Source: Solirubrobacter sp963736505 | GTDB lineage: Bacteria; Actinomycetota; Thermoleophilia; Solirubrobacterales; Solirubrobacteraceae | Reading direction: 5' to 3' | DNA: 64,000 bases | Assembly: GCA_963736505.1 (NCBI GenBank) | Contig: CAVTOZ010000007.1 | Coordinates: 434,001 to 498,000 of the forward strand | Shown: one piece after another, positions 1 to 8,277 of the stretch | How the letters are laid out: each line of letters begins with the position of its first letter | Numbering within the stretch: the first letter of the stretch is position 1 | Notes under the pieces: model-generated | Seen by the model: only the letters and a program-made list of their open reading frames with translations | Databases searched by the model: none | Told to the model about the DNA's origin: nothing | Program-made: the position numbers and the translations under genes

Positions 1-588
1 GGCGATCGACACCAGCGCGCGCGCCAGGTGGCCCGTGTACGTCGGGCAGCCGATCTGGTCGCTCACGACGCTGAGCTCGTCGCGCTCGGCGCCCAGCCGC
101 AGCATCGTGTCGACGAAGTTGCGCCCGTGCGGGCCGAAGACCCACGCCGTGCGCACGATCGCGTGCGCGTCCGGGGCGGCGTCGGCGACCGCGACCTCGC
201 CCGCGAGCTTGGAGCGCCCGTACGCGGTGCGCGGGCCCGTGGGGTCGGCCTCCAGGTACGGCGCGGACGCGTCGCCCGCGAAGACGTAGTCGGTCGAGAC
301 GTGGACCGTGAACGCGCCCGCCTCCGCGGCCGCCGCCGCGACGTGGCCCGCGCCGTCGCCGTTGATCGCGGTGGCCTCGGCCTCCGCCGTCTCGGCGCCG
401 TCGACCGCGGTCCAGGCGGCGCAGTTGACCACCGCGTCGGGCCGCACGTCGCGCACGGCCGCGCGCACGGCGTCCGCGTCGGTGATGTCGAGCTCGGCGC
501 GCGCGAAGGCGACCACCTCGTGCGACGCCGCGGCGGCGACGACGTCGCTGCCGAGCATGCCCGCGGCTCCGGTGACGAGAAGGCGCAT
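1..588 (-). CDS. rfbD: dTDP-4-dehydrorhamnose reductase (3' end outside window)
   Basis: Catalyses the last step of dTDP-L-rhamnose synthesis, NAD(P)H-dependent reduction of dTDP-4-keto-L-rhamnose, in the cytoplasm. The N-terminal Rossmann motif VTGAAGMLG lies at residues 5-13, the VHVSTDYVFAG segment carries the conserved Ser/Thr, and the SDR YGRSK (YxxxK) catalytic pair follows. The DQIGCPTYTGHLA stretch is typical of RmlD. The reading frame is open to the window edge at codon 196, so roughly the last third is missing. The ATG at 588 is the only sensible start for the Rossmann motif. A thymidylyltransferase of the same pathway (rmlA) lies about 10 kb away on the other strand. Identification is firm from motifs; the rest of the operon is not visible. 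Confidence 0.93.
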   Translation of the reverse strand, partial: MRLLVTGAAGMLGSDVVAAAASHEVVAFARAELDITDADAVRAAVRDVRPDAVVNCAAWTAVDGAETAEAEATAINGDGAGHVAAAAAEAGAFTVHVSTDYVFAGDASAPYLEADPTGPRTAYGRSKLAGEVAVADAAPDAHAIVRTAWVFGPHGRNFVDTMLRLGAERDELSVVSDQIGCPTYTGHLARALVSIA

Positions 589-595
589 CCGCCTA

Positions 596-1786
596 TCAAT
601 AGCGCGTGCCCGCGGCCGCGCGAAGGGCCAGCGAGAGCTCGAAGCGGGCGTCGGGGTCCTCCAGCCGCGTGCCGAACAGCTCGCGCAGCTGCTTGAGCCG
701 GTAGCGGACCGTCTGCGGGTGGACGTCGAGCGCGGCCGCCACCGCCTGGACCTGCCCGGGACGGTCCAACCACGCGCGCAGCGTGGCTTCGAGCCGTTCG
801 CGCGGACCGTCCGCGAGCCCGTCGAGCGGCGCCAGTCGCGTGCGCGCGAGGTCGGACGCGAGCGCCGGCTCGGCGGCCAGCAGCAGCGCCGGCAGGTGGT
901 CGTCGGCGACGATCAACGACTCCCCGGACGTCGAGGCGGGATCTAGACGAAAGGCGGCCGCCGCGCGGCGCACGCTGACGCCGGCCTCGGGCCAGCCGAC
1001 CGCGGGGCCGAGCGCGGCGCGGGCGCCGGCCAGCGCGGACTCGAGCGCGCGCCGCCGGCCGGGGCCGGCCGGGTCGGGCAGCATCACCACGGCCAGGCCG
1101 CCGACCGCCGCGCCGACGGCGCCCTCGCCGAGCCGGCGCGCGAGCCGCGCCGCGACCGCGTCGCTCTGATCCTCGTGCTCGTCCTCGCCCGCCACGACGG
1201 CGGCGACGAGCCGCGGCAGCGCCCAGGCGGCCGTCTGCGCCGCCGTGCGGACCGCCTCCTGCTCGGCCGGCGGGTCCTGGGCGAGCAGCCGCAGCAGCCG
1301 CCGGCGGCGGCGCTGCGTCTCGCCCGCGGCGGCCGACTGCTCCTCGGCGTAGCCCTCGACCGACTCGGCCGAGATCTCGTCGATGTAGGCGAAGATCGCC
1401 TCGCCGAGGTCGTACAGCGAATGCGGCGCCAGCCCGCCGCGCGTGCCCGCCTCGACGAACGTGCGCCAGGCCACCCGCGCGCCGACGCGGTAGGCGGCCA
1501 GCAGCGCGTCGAGCGAGCGCCCGGCGCGGAACTCGCCGCGCCCGAGCTTGATGTACGTCTCGCGCGTGCTCGAGTCCTCGCGCGCCGCGCCGACGAGCAG
1601 GTCGAGGAAGCGGCTGAGCGCAACCTCGACGCCGAACCGCGTCACCTCGCCGAAACGGCCCTCCATCGGGCGCGCGTAGTCCGGCACCTCGGCGGAGATC
1701 GCTGCGATGATGTCGTCGGCGAGTCGGGGTAGCACCGGGCGGAGCGCGTCTGCCGCCTCCGGCGGGAGCGTTGCCTGCACGACCAT
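596..1786 (-). CDS. PucR-type helix-turn-helix transcriptional regulator
   Basis: Predicted cytoplasmic transcription factor of about 396 residues. The C-terminus carries the PucR/CdaR-type HTH: a segment around LDVHPQTVRYRLKQL near residues 355-370, followed by a short tail. The long N-terminal part resembles the RsbT co-antagonist-like / GGDEF-like sensory region common in actinobacterial PucR proteins. The start at 1786 (MVVQATLPPEAADALRP) was chosen because upstream in-frame residues look like non-coding sequence and would run into the divergent desaturase promoter. It is transcribed away from the desaturase across 85 bp, so it may control that gene. The ligand cannot be read from sequence. 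rfbD follows closely downstream on the same strand. Confidence 0.82.
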   Translation of the reverse strand: MVVQATLPPEAADALRPVLPRLADDIIAAISAEVPDYARPMEGRFGEVTRFGVEVALSRFLDLLVGAAREDSSTRETYIKLGRGEFRAGRSLDALLAAYRVGARVAWRTFVEAGTRGGLAPHSLYDLGEAIFAYIDEISAESVEGYAEEQSAAAGETQRRRRRLLRLLAQDPPAEQEAVRTAAQTAAWALPRLVAAVVAGEDEHEDQSDAVAARLARRLGEGAVGAAVGGLAVVMLPDPAGPGRRRALESALAGARAALGPAVGWPEAGVSVRRAAAAFRLDPASTSGESLIVADDHLPALLLAAEPALASDLARTRLAPLDGLADGPRERLEATLRAWLDRPGQVQAVAAALDVHPQTVRYRLKQLRELFGTRLEDPDARFELSLALRAAAGTRY

Positions 1787-1871
1787 TTGAGGCCAGGCTA
1801 CAAGAATCGATGTGAATGAGTGTGGATACATGCCAGACGTTGACGGTCTGTAGCGGGTAGGACTCCAAGTC

Positions 1872-2750
1872 ATGTCCAGGGGCCACCAGATCCTCAACCT
1901 CACCGGCGTCATGCTGCCCTTCGTGGGCGTGATCGTCGCCGCCGTGCTGCTGTGGGGCACCGTCGTCCACTGGTCGTCGCTGATCGTGCTCGCGCTGATG
2001 TACGTGATCACGATCCTCGGCGTCACGCTGGGCTTCCACCGCCTGCTCACGCACCGGTCGTTCCAGACGTTCAAGTCGGTCCAGTACACGATCGCCGCGA
2101 TCGGCTCGATGTCGGTGCAGGGGCCCGTGATGTCGTGGGTCGCCGATCACCGCAAGCACCACGCCCACACCGACCAGGAGGGTGACCCGCACACCCCCCA
2201 CGGCCACGGCTCGGGCCTGAAGGGCGCGATCGTCGGCCTCTGGTACGCGCACATGGGCTGGCTGTTCGAGAAGTCCGGCCAGGCCGAGCACACGCGCTAC
2301 GCCCGCGATCTCTACGAGGACAAGGGGATGCGCGTCATCCACCGCACCTTCGGGGTCTGGGTCGCGCTGGGCATCCTGATCCCGTTCGCGATCGGCTACG
2401 CGATCGCCGGCACGCTCGGCGGCGCGCTCGAGGCGGCGCTGTGGGGCGGTCCGGTGCGGATCTTCCTGCTGCATCACGTGACCTGGTCGATCAACTCCGT
2501 CTGCCACTTCTTCGGCACGCGCCGCTTCGACGTCGACGACCACTCGACCAACGTCTTCTGGCTCGCCCCGCTGTCGATGGGCGAGGCGTGGCACCACAAC
2601 CACCACACGTTCCCGCGCTCGGCGTTCCATGGCCTGAAGGCGTGGGAGATCGACCCGACGGGCTACGTGATCCGCGGCATGCGGCGCGTGAGGCTCGCGT
2701 GGAACGTGGTCGAGATCACGCCCGAGCGCCAGCGCCAGAAGCTGGCCTAG
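1872..2750 (+). CDS. Acyl-CoA / fatty acid desaturase
   Basis: Integral-membrane di-iron desaturase of 292 residues that introduces a double bond into fatty acyl chains, probably a delta-9 type acting on acyl-CoA or acyl lipid. The three histidine boxes are all present: HRLLTH (HX4H), HRKHH (HXXHH) and HHNHH (HXXHH) near residue 240. Hydrophobic segments lie at about residues 12-35, 40-60 and 160-200. The ATG at 1872 is the first in-frame Met after the divergent intergenic region; a TTGACG hexamer at 1840-1845 could be its -35. The neighbouring divergent PucR gene is the obvious candidate regulator. No electron donor gene lies next to it. Regiospecificity is inferred only. Confidence 0.93.
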   Translation: MSRGHQILNLTGVMLPFVGVIVAAVLLWGTVVHWSSLIVLALMYVITILGVTLGFHRLLTHRSFQTFKSVQYTIAAIGSMSVQGPVMSWVADHRKHHAHTDQEGDPHTPHGHGSGLKGAIVGLWYAHMGWLFEKSGQAEHTRYARDLYEDKGMRVIHRTFGVWVALGILIPFAIGYAIAGTLGGALEAALWGGPVRIFLLHHVTWSINSVCHFFGTRRFDVDDHSTNVFWLAPLSMGEAWHHNHHTFPRSAFHGLKAWEIDPTGYVIRGMRRVRLAWNVVEITPERQRQKLA

Positions 2751-2751
2751 A

Positions 2752-2791
2752 AACCCGCACGAACCTGCAACTCCGTGCTATAACCCGCACG
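2752..2791 (+). promoter_or_regulatory. Direct repeat and promoter of the DeoR operon
   Basis: The 10-mer AACCCGCACG occurs twice (2752-2761 and 2782-2791), exactly 30 bp apart, i.e. about three helical turns. The second copy overlaps a TATAAC hexamer at 2779-2784 that is positioned so transcription would start at or next to the DeoR ATG at 2793, giving a leaderless mRNA. A DeoR-family repressor bound to both copies would block its own promoter. The repeat is seen directly; the operator role is inferred. Confidence 0.5.
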
Positions 2792-2792
2792 G

Positions 2793-3542
2793 ATGTTGAC
2801 CGCTGAACGCAAGCAGGCGATCCTCGGGCGGCTCGAGCGCGACGGCAAGGTCGTCGCGTCGGAGCTCGTCGCGAGCCTCGGCGTGTCCGAGGACACGGTG
2901 CGGCGCGACCTGCGCGACCTCGCCGAGCAGGGCCTGCTCCAGCGCGTCCACGGCGGCGCGCTCCCGGCGCCGCCGCCGACCGGCTCGTTCGCGCGCCGGC
3001 TGGCGATCGGGCGCGAGGAGAAGGTCGCGCTCGCCGAGGCGGCGCTGCCGCTGCTCGACGGCGCGCGCGTGATCGTGCTCGACGGCGGGACGACGCCGCT
3101 GGAGCTCGCGCGCCGGCTCCCGCCGTCCTTCGACGGCACGATCGTCACGAACGCGCCGCCGGTGGCGGCCGTGCTCGCGGGCCACCCGCGCGCGCAGGTC
3201 GTGCTGGTCGGCGGGCGGCTGCTGAAGGAGGCCCAGGTCGCGGTCGGCGCCGCCGCCGTCGAGGCGCTGCACACCGTCCGCGCCGACGTCTGCGTGCTCG
3301 GCATCTGCTCGCTGCACCCCGAGATCGGCGTCACGACGCTGCACCACGAGGAGGCCTACGTGAAGCGCGCGATGGTCGCCTGCGCGGGCGAGGTGATCGC
3401 GCTCGCGACGGCCGACAAGCTGCGCACCGCGAGCCCGTGGGTCGTCGCCCAGCTCGCCGACGTGGACCACCTCGTGACCGACGGCGACGACGAGCTCACG
3501 CATCCCTTCGCCGCCGCCGGCATCGACGTGATCGCCGTATGA
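2793..3542 (+). CDS. DeoR/GlpR family transcriptional repressor
   Basis: Sugar-phosphate-responsive repressor of 249 residues. The N-terminal DeoR HTH is clear: residues 1-55, with the recognition helix in the segment VSEDTVRRDLRDL, followed by the family linker RVHGGAL. The C-terminal DeoR sensor domain includes DGGTT (residues 92-96), the phosphosugar-binding signature of this family. The next gene, an MFS transporter, overlaps its stop by 4 nt (ATGA), so the two are translationally coupled, and a HAD phosphatase follows. The set suggests control of uptake and dephosphorylation of a sugar or polyol. A direct repeat immediately upstream may be its operator. The inducer is unknown. Confidence 0.88.
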   Translation: MLTAERKQAILGRLERDGKVVASELVASLGVSEDTVRRDLRDLAEQGLLQRVHGGALPAPPPTGSFARRLAIGREEKVALAEAALPLLDGARVIVLDGGTTPLELARRLPPSFDGTIVTNAPPVAAVLAGHPRAQVVLVGGRLLKEAQVAVGAAAVEALHTVRADVCVLGICSLHPEIGVTTLHHEEAYVKRAMVACAGEVIALATADKLRTASPWVVAQLADVDHLVTDGDDELTHPFAAAGIDVIAV

Positions 3543-4663
3543 CGCCGCGCGTCGCCACCTTCCTCACGTTCGGCGTCAACGGCGCGATGATCGGCACCTG
3601 GGTCGCGCACATCCCGTGGCTGCAGGACCACCTCGGCGTCTCGAAGGCGACGATCGGCCTGTGCCTGCTGTGCATGGCCGCGGGAGCGCTGGTGTCGATG
3701 CCGCTGACCGGCCAGATCCTCGACCGCCGCTCGAGCGCGTCCGTCACGCGCGCCGCGGCGCTGCTCTTCTGCCTGATGCTGCCGCTGCCGCTGCTGGCGA
3801 CGAGCCCGTACATGCTCGGCGCGATCCTGTTCGTCTTCGGCGCCACCAACGGCGCGATGGACGTCTCGATGAACGCGCACGGCGTCGCCGTCGAGCGCGA
3901 GCTGCCGAAGCCGATCATGTCCTCGCTGCACGGCGGCTGGAGCGTCGGCGGCTTCGCCGCCGCGGGCCTGGTCGCGGTGACCGCCGCGGCCGGGCTGGAC
4001 GCGCGCGTGGAGAGCCTGATCGTCGGCATCGCGCTGTGGCTGGCGGCGCTCTGGATCACAGGCCGGCTCGGCAGCGCGTCGGCGCACTCGGAGGAGGGCA
4101 GCGGCTTCGCGCTCCCCTCGCGCGCGGTGCTGCTGATCGGCTCGCTGTGCTTCCTGGCGATGATGACCGAGGGCGCGATCGGCGACTGGAGCGGGATCTA
4201 CCTGCGCCACGACGTCGGCGCGGGCGCCGCGGCCGCGGCGACGGGCTTCACCGGCTTCTCGCTCGGGATGGCGGTCGCGCGGCTCGGCGGCGACGTGCTC
4301 AACGAGCGCCTCGGCGCCGGCCGGCTGCTGCGCGGCGGGATGACGCTGGTCGCGCTCGCGCTCGGCGGCGTGCTGCTGATCGGCGCGGCGGTGCCGGCCG
4401 TGATCGGCTTCGCGCTCTGCGGCCTCGGCATCGCCAACACCGTGCCGCTGCTGTTCAGCGCCGCGGGGCGGCTGGACCCGCCGGGCCCGTCGCTCGCCGC
4501 GACGTTCACCGTCGGCTACACGGGCTTCATCGTCGGCCCGCCGGTGATCGGCGTCCTGGCCGACCAGATCGGCCTGCCGGAGACGCTCGCGCTGCTCGTG
4601 CTGGCGGCGCTGTCGGTCGCCGCCCTCGGCGGGCGCGCGACGCACGCTCCGGTGCAGGTATGA
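3539..4663 (+). CDS. MFS transporter, YbjJ/FucP-like
   Basis: Membrane permease of 374 residues with about 12 predicted transmembrane segments. It starts with the FLTFGVNGAMIGTWVAHIP-type opening of the YbjJ-like MFS subfamily, has the loop GQILDRRSS after TM2 and the FGATNGAMDVSMNAHGV motif in TM4, both characteristic of that group. The ATG overlaps the DeoR stop, so this is the second gene of the operon; the next gene's longest possible frame also starts inside this stop codon. Substrate is probably a sugar or small metabolite, judged from the DeoR/HAD neighbours; sequence alone cannot say. Confidence 0.85.
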   Translation: MTPRVATFLTFGVNGAMIGTWVAHIPWLQDHLGVSKATIGLCLLCMAAGALVSMPLTGQILDRRSSASVTRAAALLFCLMLPLPLLATSPYMLGAILFVFGATNGAMDVSMNAHGVAVERELPKPIMSSLHGGWSVGGFAAAGLVAVTAAAGLDARVESLIVGIALWLAALWITGRLGSASAHSEEGSGFALPSRAVLLIGSLCFLAMMTEGAIGDWSGIYLRHDVGAGAAAAATGFTGFSLGMAVARLGGDVLNERLGAGRLLRGGMTLVALALGGVLLIGAAVPAVIGFALCGLGIANTVPLLFSAAGRLDPPGPSLAATFTVGYTGFIVGPPVIGVLADQIGLPETLALLVLAALSVAALGGRATHAPVQV

Positions 4664-4740
4664 AGAAGGGTTTCGCCCTCCGGTCGCCGGCCGTCGAGGG
4701 CGCCACTCGTGGGACGCCCGAAACGGGCCTTACTCCCTAC

Positions 4741-5340
4741 GTGCGACGTTACATTCTCTCCGATCTCGACGGCGTGCTCGTGGACTCGGGCGACTCGGTC
4801 GAGCGCATCTGGCGCGAATGGGCGCTCGCTCACGGACTGGACCCGATCGAAGTCGAGCGCGCGAGCCACGGCGTGCCCTCGCGCCAGGTGATCGCGCGCG
4901 TCGCGCCGCACCTGGGCGCCGCGGAGGCCGTGCGCGTCGACGCGCTGCACGCGGCGGTCGCCGTCGAGGCGCTCGACGGCGCGGCGGAGCTGCTGGCGCT
5001 GGGCGCGGCGATCGTCACGTCGTGCTCGGCCCCGCTCGCGGCGGCGCGGCTCGAGTCGGCAGGGCTGGCGGTCCCGGACGTGCTCGTGACCGTCGACGAC
5101 GTCGCGCGCGGCAAGCCGCATCCCGACCCGTACCTGCTGGCCGCACGGCGGCTGGGCGTCGAGCCGTCCGGCTGCCTGGTGATCGAGGACGCCCCGGCCG
5201 GGATCGCCGCCGGCAACGCGGCCGGCATGACGGTGTGGGCCGTCGCGACGACGCACGACCCGGCCGAGCTCGGCGCGGCGGCCGAGATCTACTCGAGCAC
5301 GCGGTCGATCAGCTCGCGGATCTCCGTCGCGGCGTCCTGA
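4741..5340 (+). CDS. HAD-superfamily (subfamily IA) phosphatase
   Basis: Cytoplasmic haloacid-dehalogenase phosphatase of about 199 residues, likely acting on a sugar phosphate. The nucleophile motif SDLDGVLVDS gives Asp8 and Asp10 from the GTG start, motif II is VTSCSA, the Lys is in ARGKPHPDPY, and motif IV is VIEDAPAGI. The GTG at 4741 fits the usual HAD N-terminus. A longer form from the ATG at 4660, overlapping the MFS stop, would add 27 unconserved residues. It closes the DeoR-MFS-HAD operon. Its last 17 codons overlap the convergent kinase-fragment gene. Confidence 0.85.
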   Translation: MRRYILSDLDGVLVDSGDSVERIWREWALAHGLDPIEVERASHGVPSRQVIARVAPHLGAAEAVRVDALHAAVAVEALDGAAELLALGAAIVTSCSAPLAAARLESAGLAVPDVLVTVDDVARGKPHPDPYLLAARRLGVEPSGCLVIEDAPAGIAAGNAAGMTVWAVATTHDPAELGAAAEIYSSTRSISSRISVAAS

Positions 5341-5495
5341 ATGCGCGCGGCGAAGTCCCTGCGGTCCTGATCGCTGATCGGCCGGTCGGCGGCCAGCACC
5401 TCGGCGAAGCCGGCCACGATCGTCAGCGGCGTGCGCAGGTCATGCCGCAGGCGGCGCCGGGCCTCCCCGCTCAACACCAGGTCGTCGTCGGTCAC
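5289..5495 (-). CDS. Stand-alone HisKA (histidine phosphotransfer) mini-protein
   Basis: A 68-residue protein consisting essentially of one HisKA dimerisation/phosphoacceptor domain. The H-box RHDLRTPLTIVAGFAEVL places the phospho-accepting His at residue 18, and the second helix ends at the C-terminus. No HATPase catalytic domain follows: the frame stops and the convergent HAD gene begins. The GTG start overlaps the response-regulator stop (GTGA), so it is co-translated with that regulator. It could be a phosphotransfer or phosphatase partner, or the remnant of a truncated kinase. No frame carries N-, G1- or G2-box remnants downstream, which supports a genuine short gene. Confidence 0.68.
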   Translation of the reverse strand: MTDDDLVLSGEARRRLRHDLRTPLTIVAGFAEVLAADRPISDQDRRDFAARIQDAATEIRELIDRVLE

Positions 5496-6154
5496 GAGCG
5501 ATCGTTCGTCCCCGTAGGCGGGGAGATGAAGCCGTCGCGCAATGCGATCGCGATCGCGTGCACGCGCGTGTTGGCCTCCAGCTTGGACATCGCGTTGCGG
5601 ATGTGCGTCTTGATCGTCTCCGGCGAGAGGAACAGGCGCTCGGCCACCTGCTCGCCCGTCAGGCCCTGCGCGAGCAGGTCCATGATCTCGCGCTCGCGCT
5701 TGGACAGCACCCGCTGCGTCTGGGTCGCCTTGCGCGAGAGCAGCGCCGGGTGCAGGCGCGGGTCGACGTAGGTCCCGCCCTCGGCGACGGTCGTCACGGC
5801 GGTCTTGAGCTCGGTGGGCGTGCCGTCCTTGAGCGCGTAGCCGCGCGCGCCGGAGTCCAGCCCGCTGATCAGCAGGTCGACGTCGGCGGAGCCCGTGTAG
5901 AGGACGATCCGGCGGTCGGGGTCGGCGTCGACCAGCTCGGCCGTCAGCTTGATCCCGGAGTCCTCGCCGAGGCGGATGTCGACGAGCGCGACGTCCGGGT
6001 TGAGACGCTCGACGAGCTCGCGCCCCTCGGCCGCCGTGCCCGCCGTGCCGACGACGCTGAGACCCTCGCGATCGAGCAGCAGCTCAAGACCCTCGCGGAG
6101 GGCCTGATGGTCCTCGATGAGAACAAGGCGCAGGGGCGTGTCGGCTGGGGCCAT
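5492..6154 (-). CDS. NarL/FixJ family response regulator
   Basis: Two-component output regulator of 220 residues. The receiver domain spans residues 8-125 with acidic residues Glu14/Asp15, the phospho-acceptor Asp59 in VALVDIRLG, a Thr in VLYTGSAD and the Lys in ALKDGT. The LuxR-type HTH at about residues 150-210 (LSKREREIMDLLAQG, then LSPETIKTHIRNAMSKL) binds DNA. It is coupled to the HisKA mini-protein downstream and diverges from PafBC upstream. No full-length sensor kinase is adjacent, so its phosphodonor is unknown. Confidence 0.9.
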   Translation of the reverse strand: MAPADTPLRLVLIEDHQALREGLELLLDREGLSVVGTAGTAAEGRELVERLNPDVALVDIRLGEDSGIKLTAELVDADPDRRIVLYTGSADVDLLISGLDSGARGYALKDGTPTELKTAVTTVAEGGTYVDPRLHPALLSRKATQTQRVLSKREREIMDLLAQGLTGEQVAERLFLSPETIKTHIRNAMSKLEANTRVHAIAIALRDGFISPPTGTNDRS

Positions 6155-6219
6155 GGATGCGACTCAAGTGTGCGGAATTTCCGTGCCTGACGAGGGTACG
6201 CCGCAGCGCGCACTCTAAG

Positions 6220-8277
6220 GTGTCGCGAGGTTTGGCGAAGGACACGGAAAAGCTCATCCGGCAGCTGTCGCTGATCTCCTATCTGATGGCCGAACGCCGT
6301 CCGGTGACAGCGACGGAGATCAGGCGCGACGTCGAGGGCTACTCCGACATGACCGAGGACGCCTTCGCACGGCGTTTCTATGCGGACCGGGCCGAGCTCG
6401 ACGCACTCGGGATCCACCTCTCCGTCGACAAGCCGGCCGACGGCTTCTCCGAGCAGGAGAACTACTCGCTCGCGCCTGAGGCGTTCCATCTGCCGCCGAT
6501 CGCGTTCACCGATCCTGAGCGCGCGGCGCTCCAGACCGCGCTCTCGCTGCTCGACGGCGAGTTCGCCTACGCCGAGCCGCTGCGGCTCGCGCTGCAGCAG
6601 ATCACGTGGGGCCGGCCGAGCCCGCTGGGCTCCGACTCGCGCCAGACGATCGGCCTCGGCATCACCGCCTCGGCCGGCGGCGCCGAGCTGTCAGGCCGGC
6701 TGGCGAAGATCGACACCGCGATCTACCGCCGCAAGCGGATCGAGTTCGAGTACTACACGATGCAGAGCGGGGAGACCGCCAAGCGCGAGGTCGACCCGTA
6801 CCACCTGCTGTTCGAGGGCGGCCAGTTCTACCTGGTCGGGTACTCGCGAGAGCGCGCCGACGTGCGCGTGTTCCGGCTCTCCCGCATCCGCGGCAAGGTC
6901 GCGTACGCGACCAAGGCCGAGCACGACTTCCAGCGTCCCGCGGACTTCGACCCGCGCCTGTACGCGAACCGCATGCCGTGGCAGCTCGGCGACCCGTCGG
7001 GCGTCGCGTCGGTGTGGATCTCCGACGACATCGCCTGGTACGTCGAGCGCCAGTACGGCGCCTACGGCACGCTCGTCCCGGCCGAGGACGGCGGGCACGT
7101 GTTCACGACCGAGTACGCGATCGACCGGCTGCTGATCTCGTGGGCGCTGCGCTTCGGCGAGCACGCGCGCATCCTCGGGCCGGCCGAGCTGGTCGACGAG
7201 GCGCGCACGCGCGTGGACCGGCTGATCGAGGCGCACCGCGGCGAGGCGAGCGTGCCCACGGGCACGGCCGTGCGCCGCCCGGTGCCGGAGGTCGAGCCCA
7301 ACGGGCGCTCGCGCGGCGGCGACGCGGCGATCCGGCCGGAGCGCTTCGCGCGCCTGGTCACGCTCGCGTCGGTGCTGATCTCGGCGGGCCGCAAGGGCGA
7401 ACGGCTGAAGGTCGCCGAGGTCTGCGAGCAGCTGCAGATGTCGGCGCAGGAGCTGCGCGAGGACGTCTCGGTGCTCAACGTCGTCAACTTCGGCGGCGGC
7501 GCCTACGTGATCTACGCCGAGGTGCTGCCGTCGGGCGAGATCGAGGTCGATCCCGAGCCGTACTCGGACACGTTCGACCGCCCGGCGCGGCTGCTGCCGA
7601 TCGAGGCCAAGGCGCTGGTGGCGGCGATCGACCTGATCGCGCTGTTCGGGCCCGAGCTGCGCTCCGCGCGCGAGAAGGTCGTCGCCGCGCTCGGCTTCGA
7701 CCCCGTCGAGGAGGGCCTGCAGATCGTCTCGCCGACGCTGTCGGACGACATTGCGCACACCGTCGAGCTGGCCGTGCACGAGAACCGGCTGCTCGAGATC
7801 GAGTACTGGACGCAGAACGAGGACCGCTACTCCGAGCGCGTCGTCGAGCCGTACGCGCTCTTCAACGGGCGCGAGGCGTGGTACGTCGCCGCGTGGGACC
7901 CGGAGCGCGGGCGGCTGCAGCACTTCCGGCTGGACCGGATCAAGCACGCGTCGGCGCTGGAGCGCCGCTTCGAGCGCCGCGAGGACCTCGACCCGGTCGC
8001 CGACATCGGCGGCTGGCCGCGCACCGGCACCGTCGTCGGCTCGCGACTGGCGCACGTGCTGATCTCCGCCGACCAGGCGCGCTGGGCGCGCGAGGAGCGG
8101 ACCGTGCTGGCCGAGCTCGAGAGCGGCGAGGTCGTGGTCGAGTGGGCCTTCAAGGGGACCGACTTCCTCGTGCGCGAGGTGCTCAAGGAGGCCGGCGACG
8201 CCGTCGTGCTCGAGCCCGCCGACGCCCGCGAAGCCGTCCTGACCTCCGCCGAACGGCTCTTCGCTCCCTCGACATGA
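6220..8277 (+). CDS. pafBC: Fused PafB-PafC-type tandem WYL-domain regulator
   Basis: Transcription factor of about 685 residues with two HTH-WYL-WCX halves in one chain. The first half opens with TEKLIRQLSLISYLMAER and has a WYL domain around residues 170-260; the second half starts near residue 370 (ERFARLVTLASVLISAG) with its WYL domain near residues 525-600 (AWYVAAWDPERGRLQHFRLD). Mycobacterial PafB and PafC are separate partners in the LexA-independent DNA-damage response; natively fused versions are known in other actinobacteria. The GTG at 6220 was chosen; a TTG 12 bp later is possible. It diverges from the response regulator and its stop overlaps the PPOX gene (ATGA). No Pup-proteasome gene is visible next to it. 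Confidence 0.86.
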   Translation: MSRGLAKDTEKLIRQLSLISYLMAERRPVTATEIRRDVEGYSDMTEDAFARRFYADRAELDALGIHLSVDKPADGFSEQENYSLAPEAFHLPPIAFTDPERAALQTALSLLDGEFAYAEPLRLALQQITWGRPSPLGSDSRQTIGLGITASAGGAELSGRLAKIDTAIYRRKRIEFEYYTMQSGETAKREVDPYHLLFEGGQFYLVGYSRERADVRVFRLSRIRGKVAYATKAEHDFQRPADFDPRLYANRMPWQLGDPSGVASVWISDDIAWYVERQYGAYGTLVPAEDGGHVFTTEYAIDRLLISWALRFGEHARILGPAELVDEARTRVDRLIEAHRGEASVPTGTAVRRPVPEVEPNGRSRGGDAAIRPERFARLVTLASVLISAGRKGERLKVAEVCEQLQMSAQELREDVSVLNVVNFGGGAYVIYAEVLPSGEIEVDPEPYSDTFDRPARLLPIEAKALVAAIDLIALFGPELRSAREKVVAALGFDPVEEGLQIVSPTLSDDIAHTVELAVHENRLLEIEYWTQNEDRYSERVVEPYALFNGREAWYVAAWDPERGRLQHFRLDRIKHASALERRFERREDLDPVADIGGWPRTGTVVGSRLAHVLISADQARWAREERTVLAELESGEVVVEWAFKGTDFLVREVLKEAGDAVVLEPADAREAVLTSAERLFAPST

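Noticed and set aside
63..2630. 855-codon minus-strand frame across rfbD, the regulator and the desaturase
   Set aside because: Frame shadow: its translation is Arg/Ala-rich without domains and conflicts with three well-supported genes.
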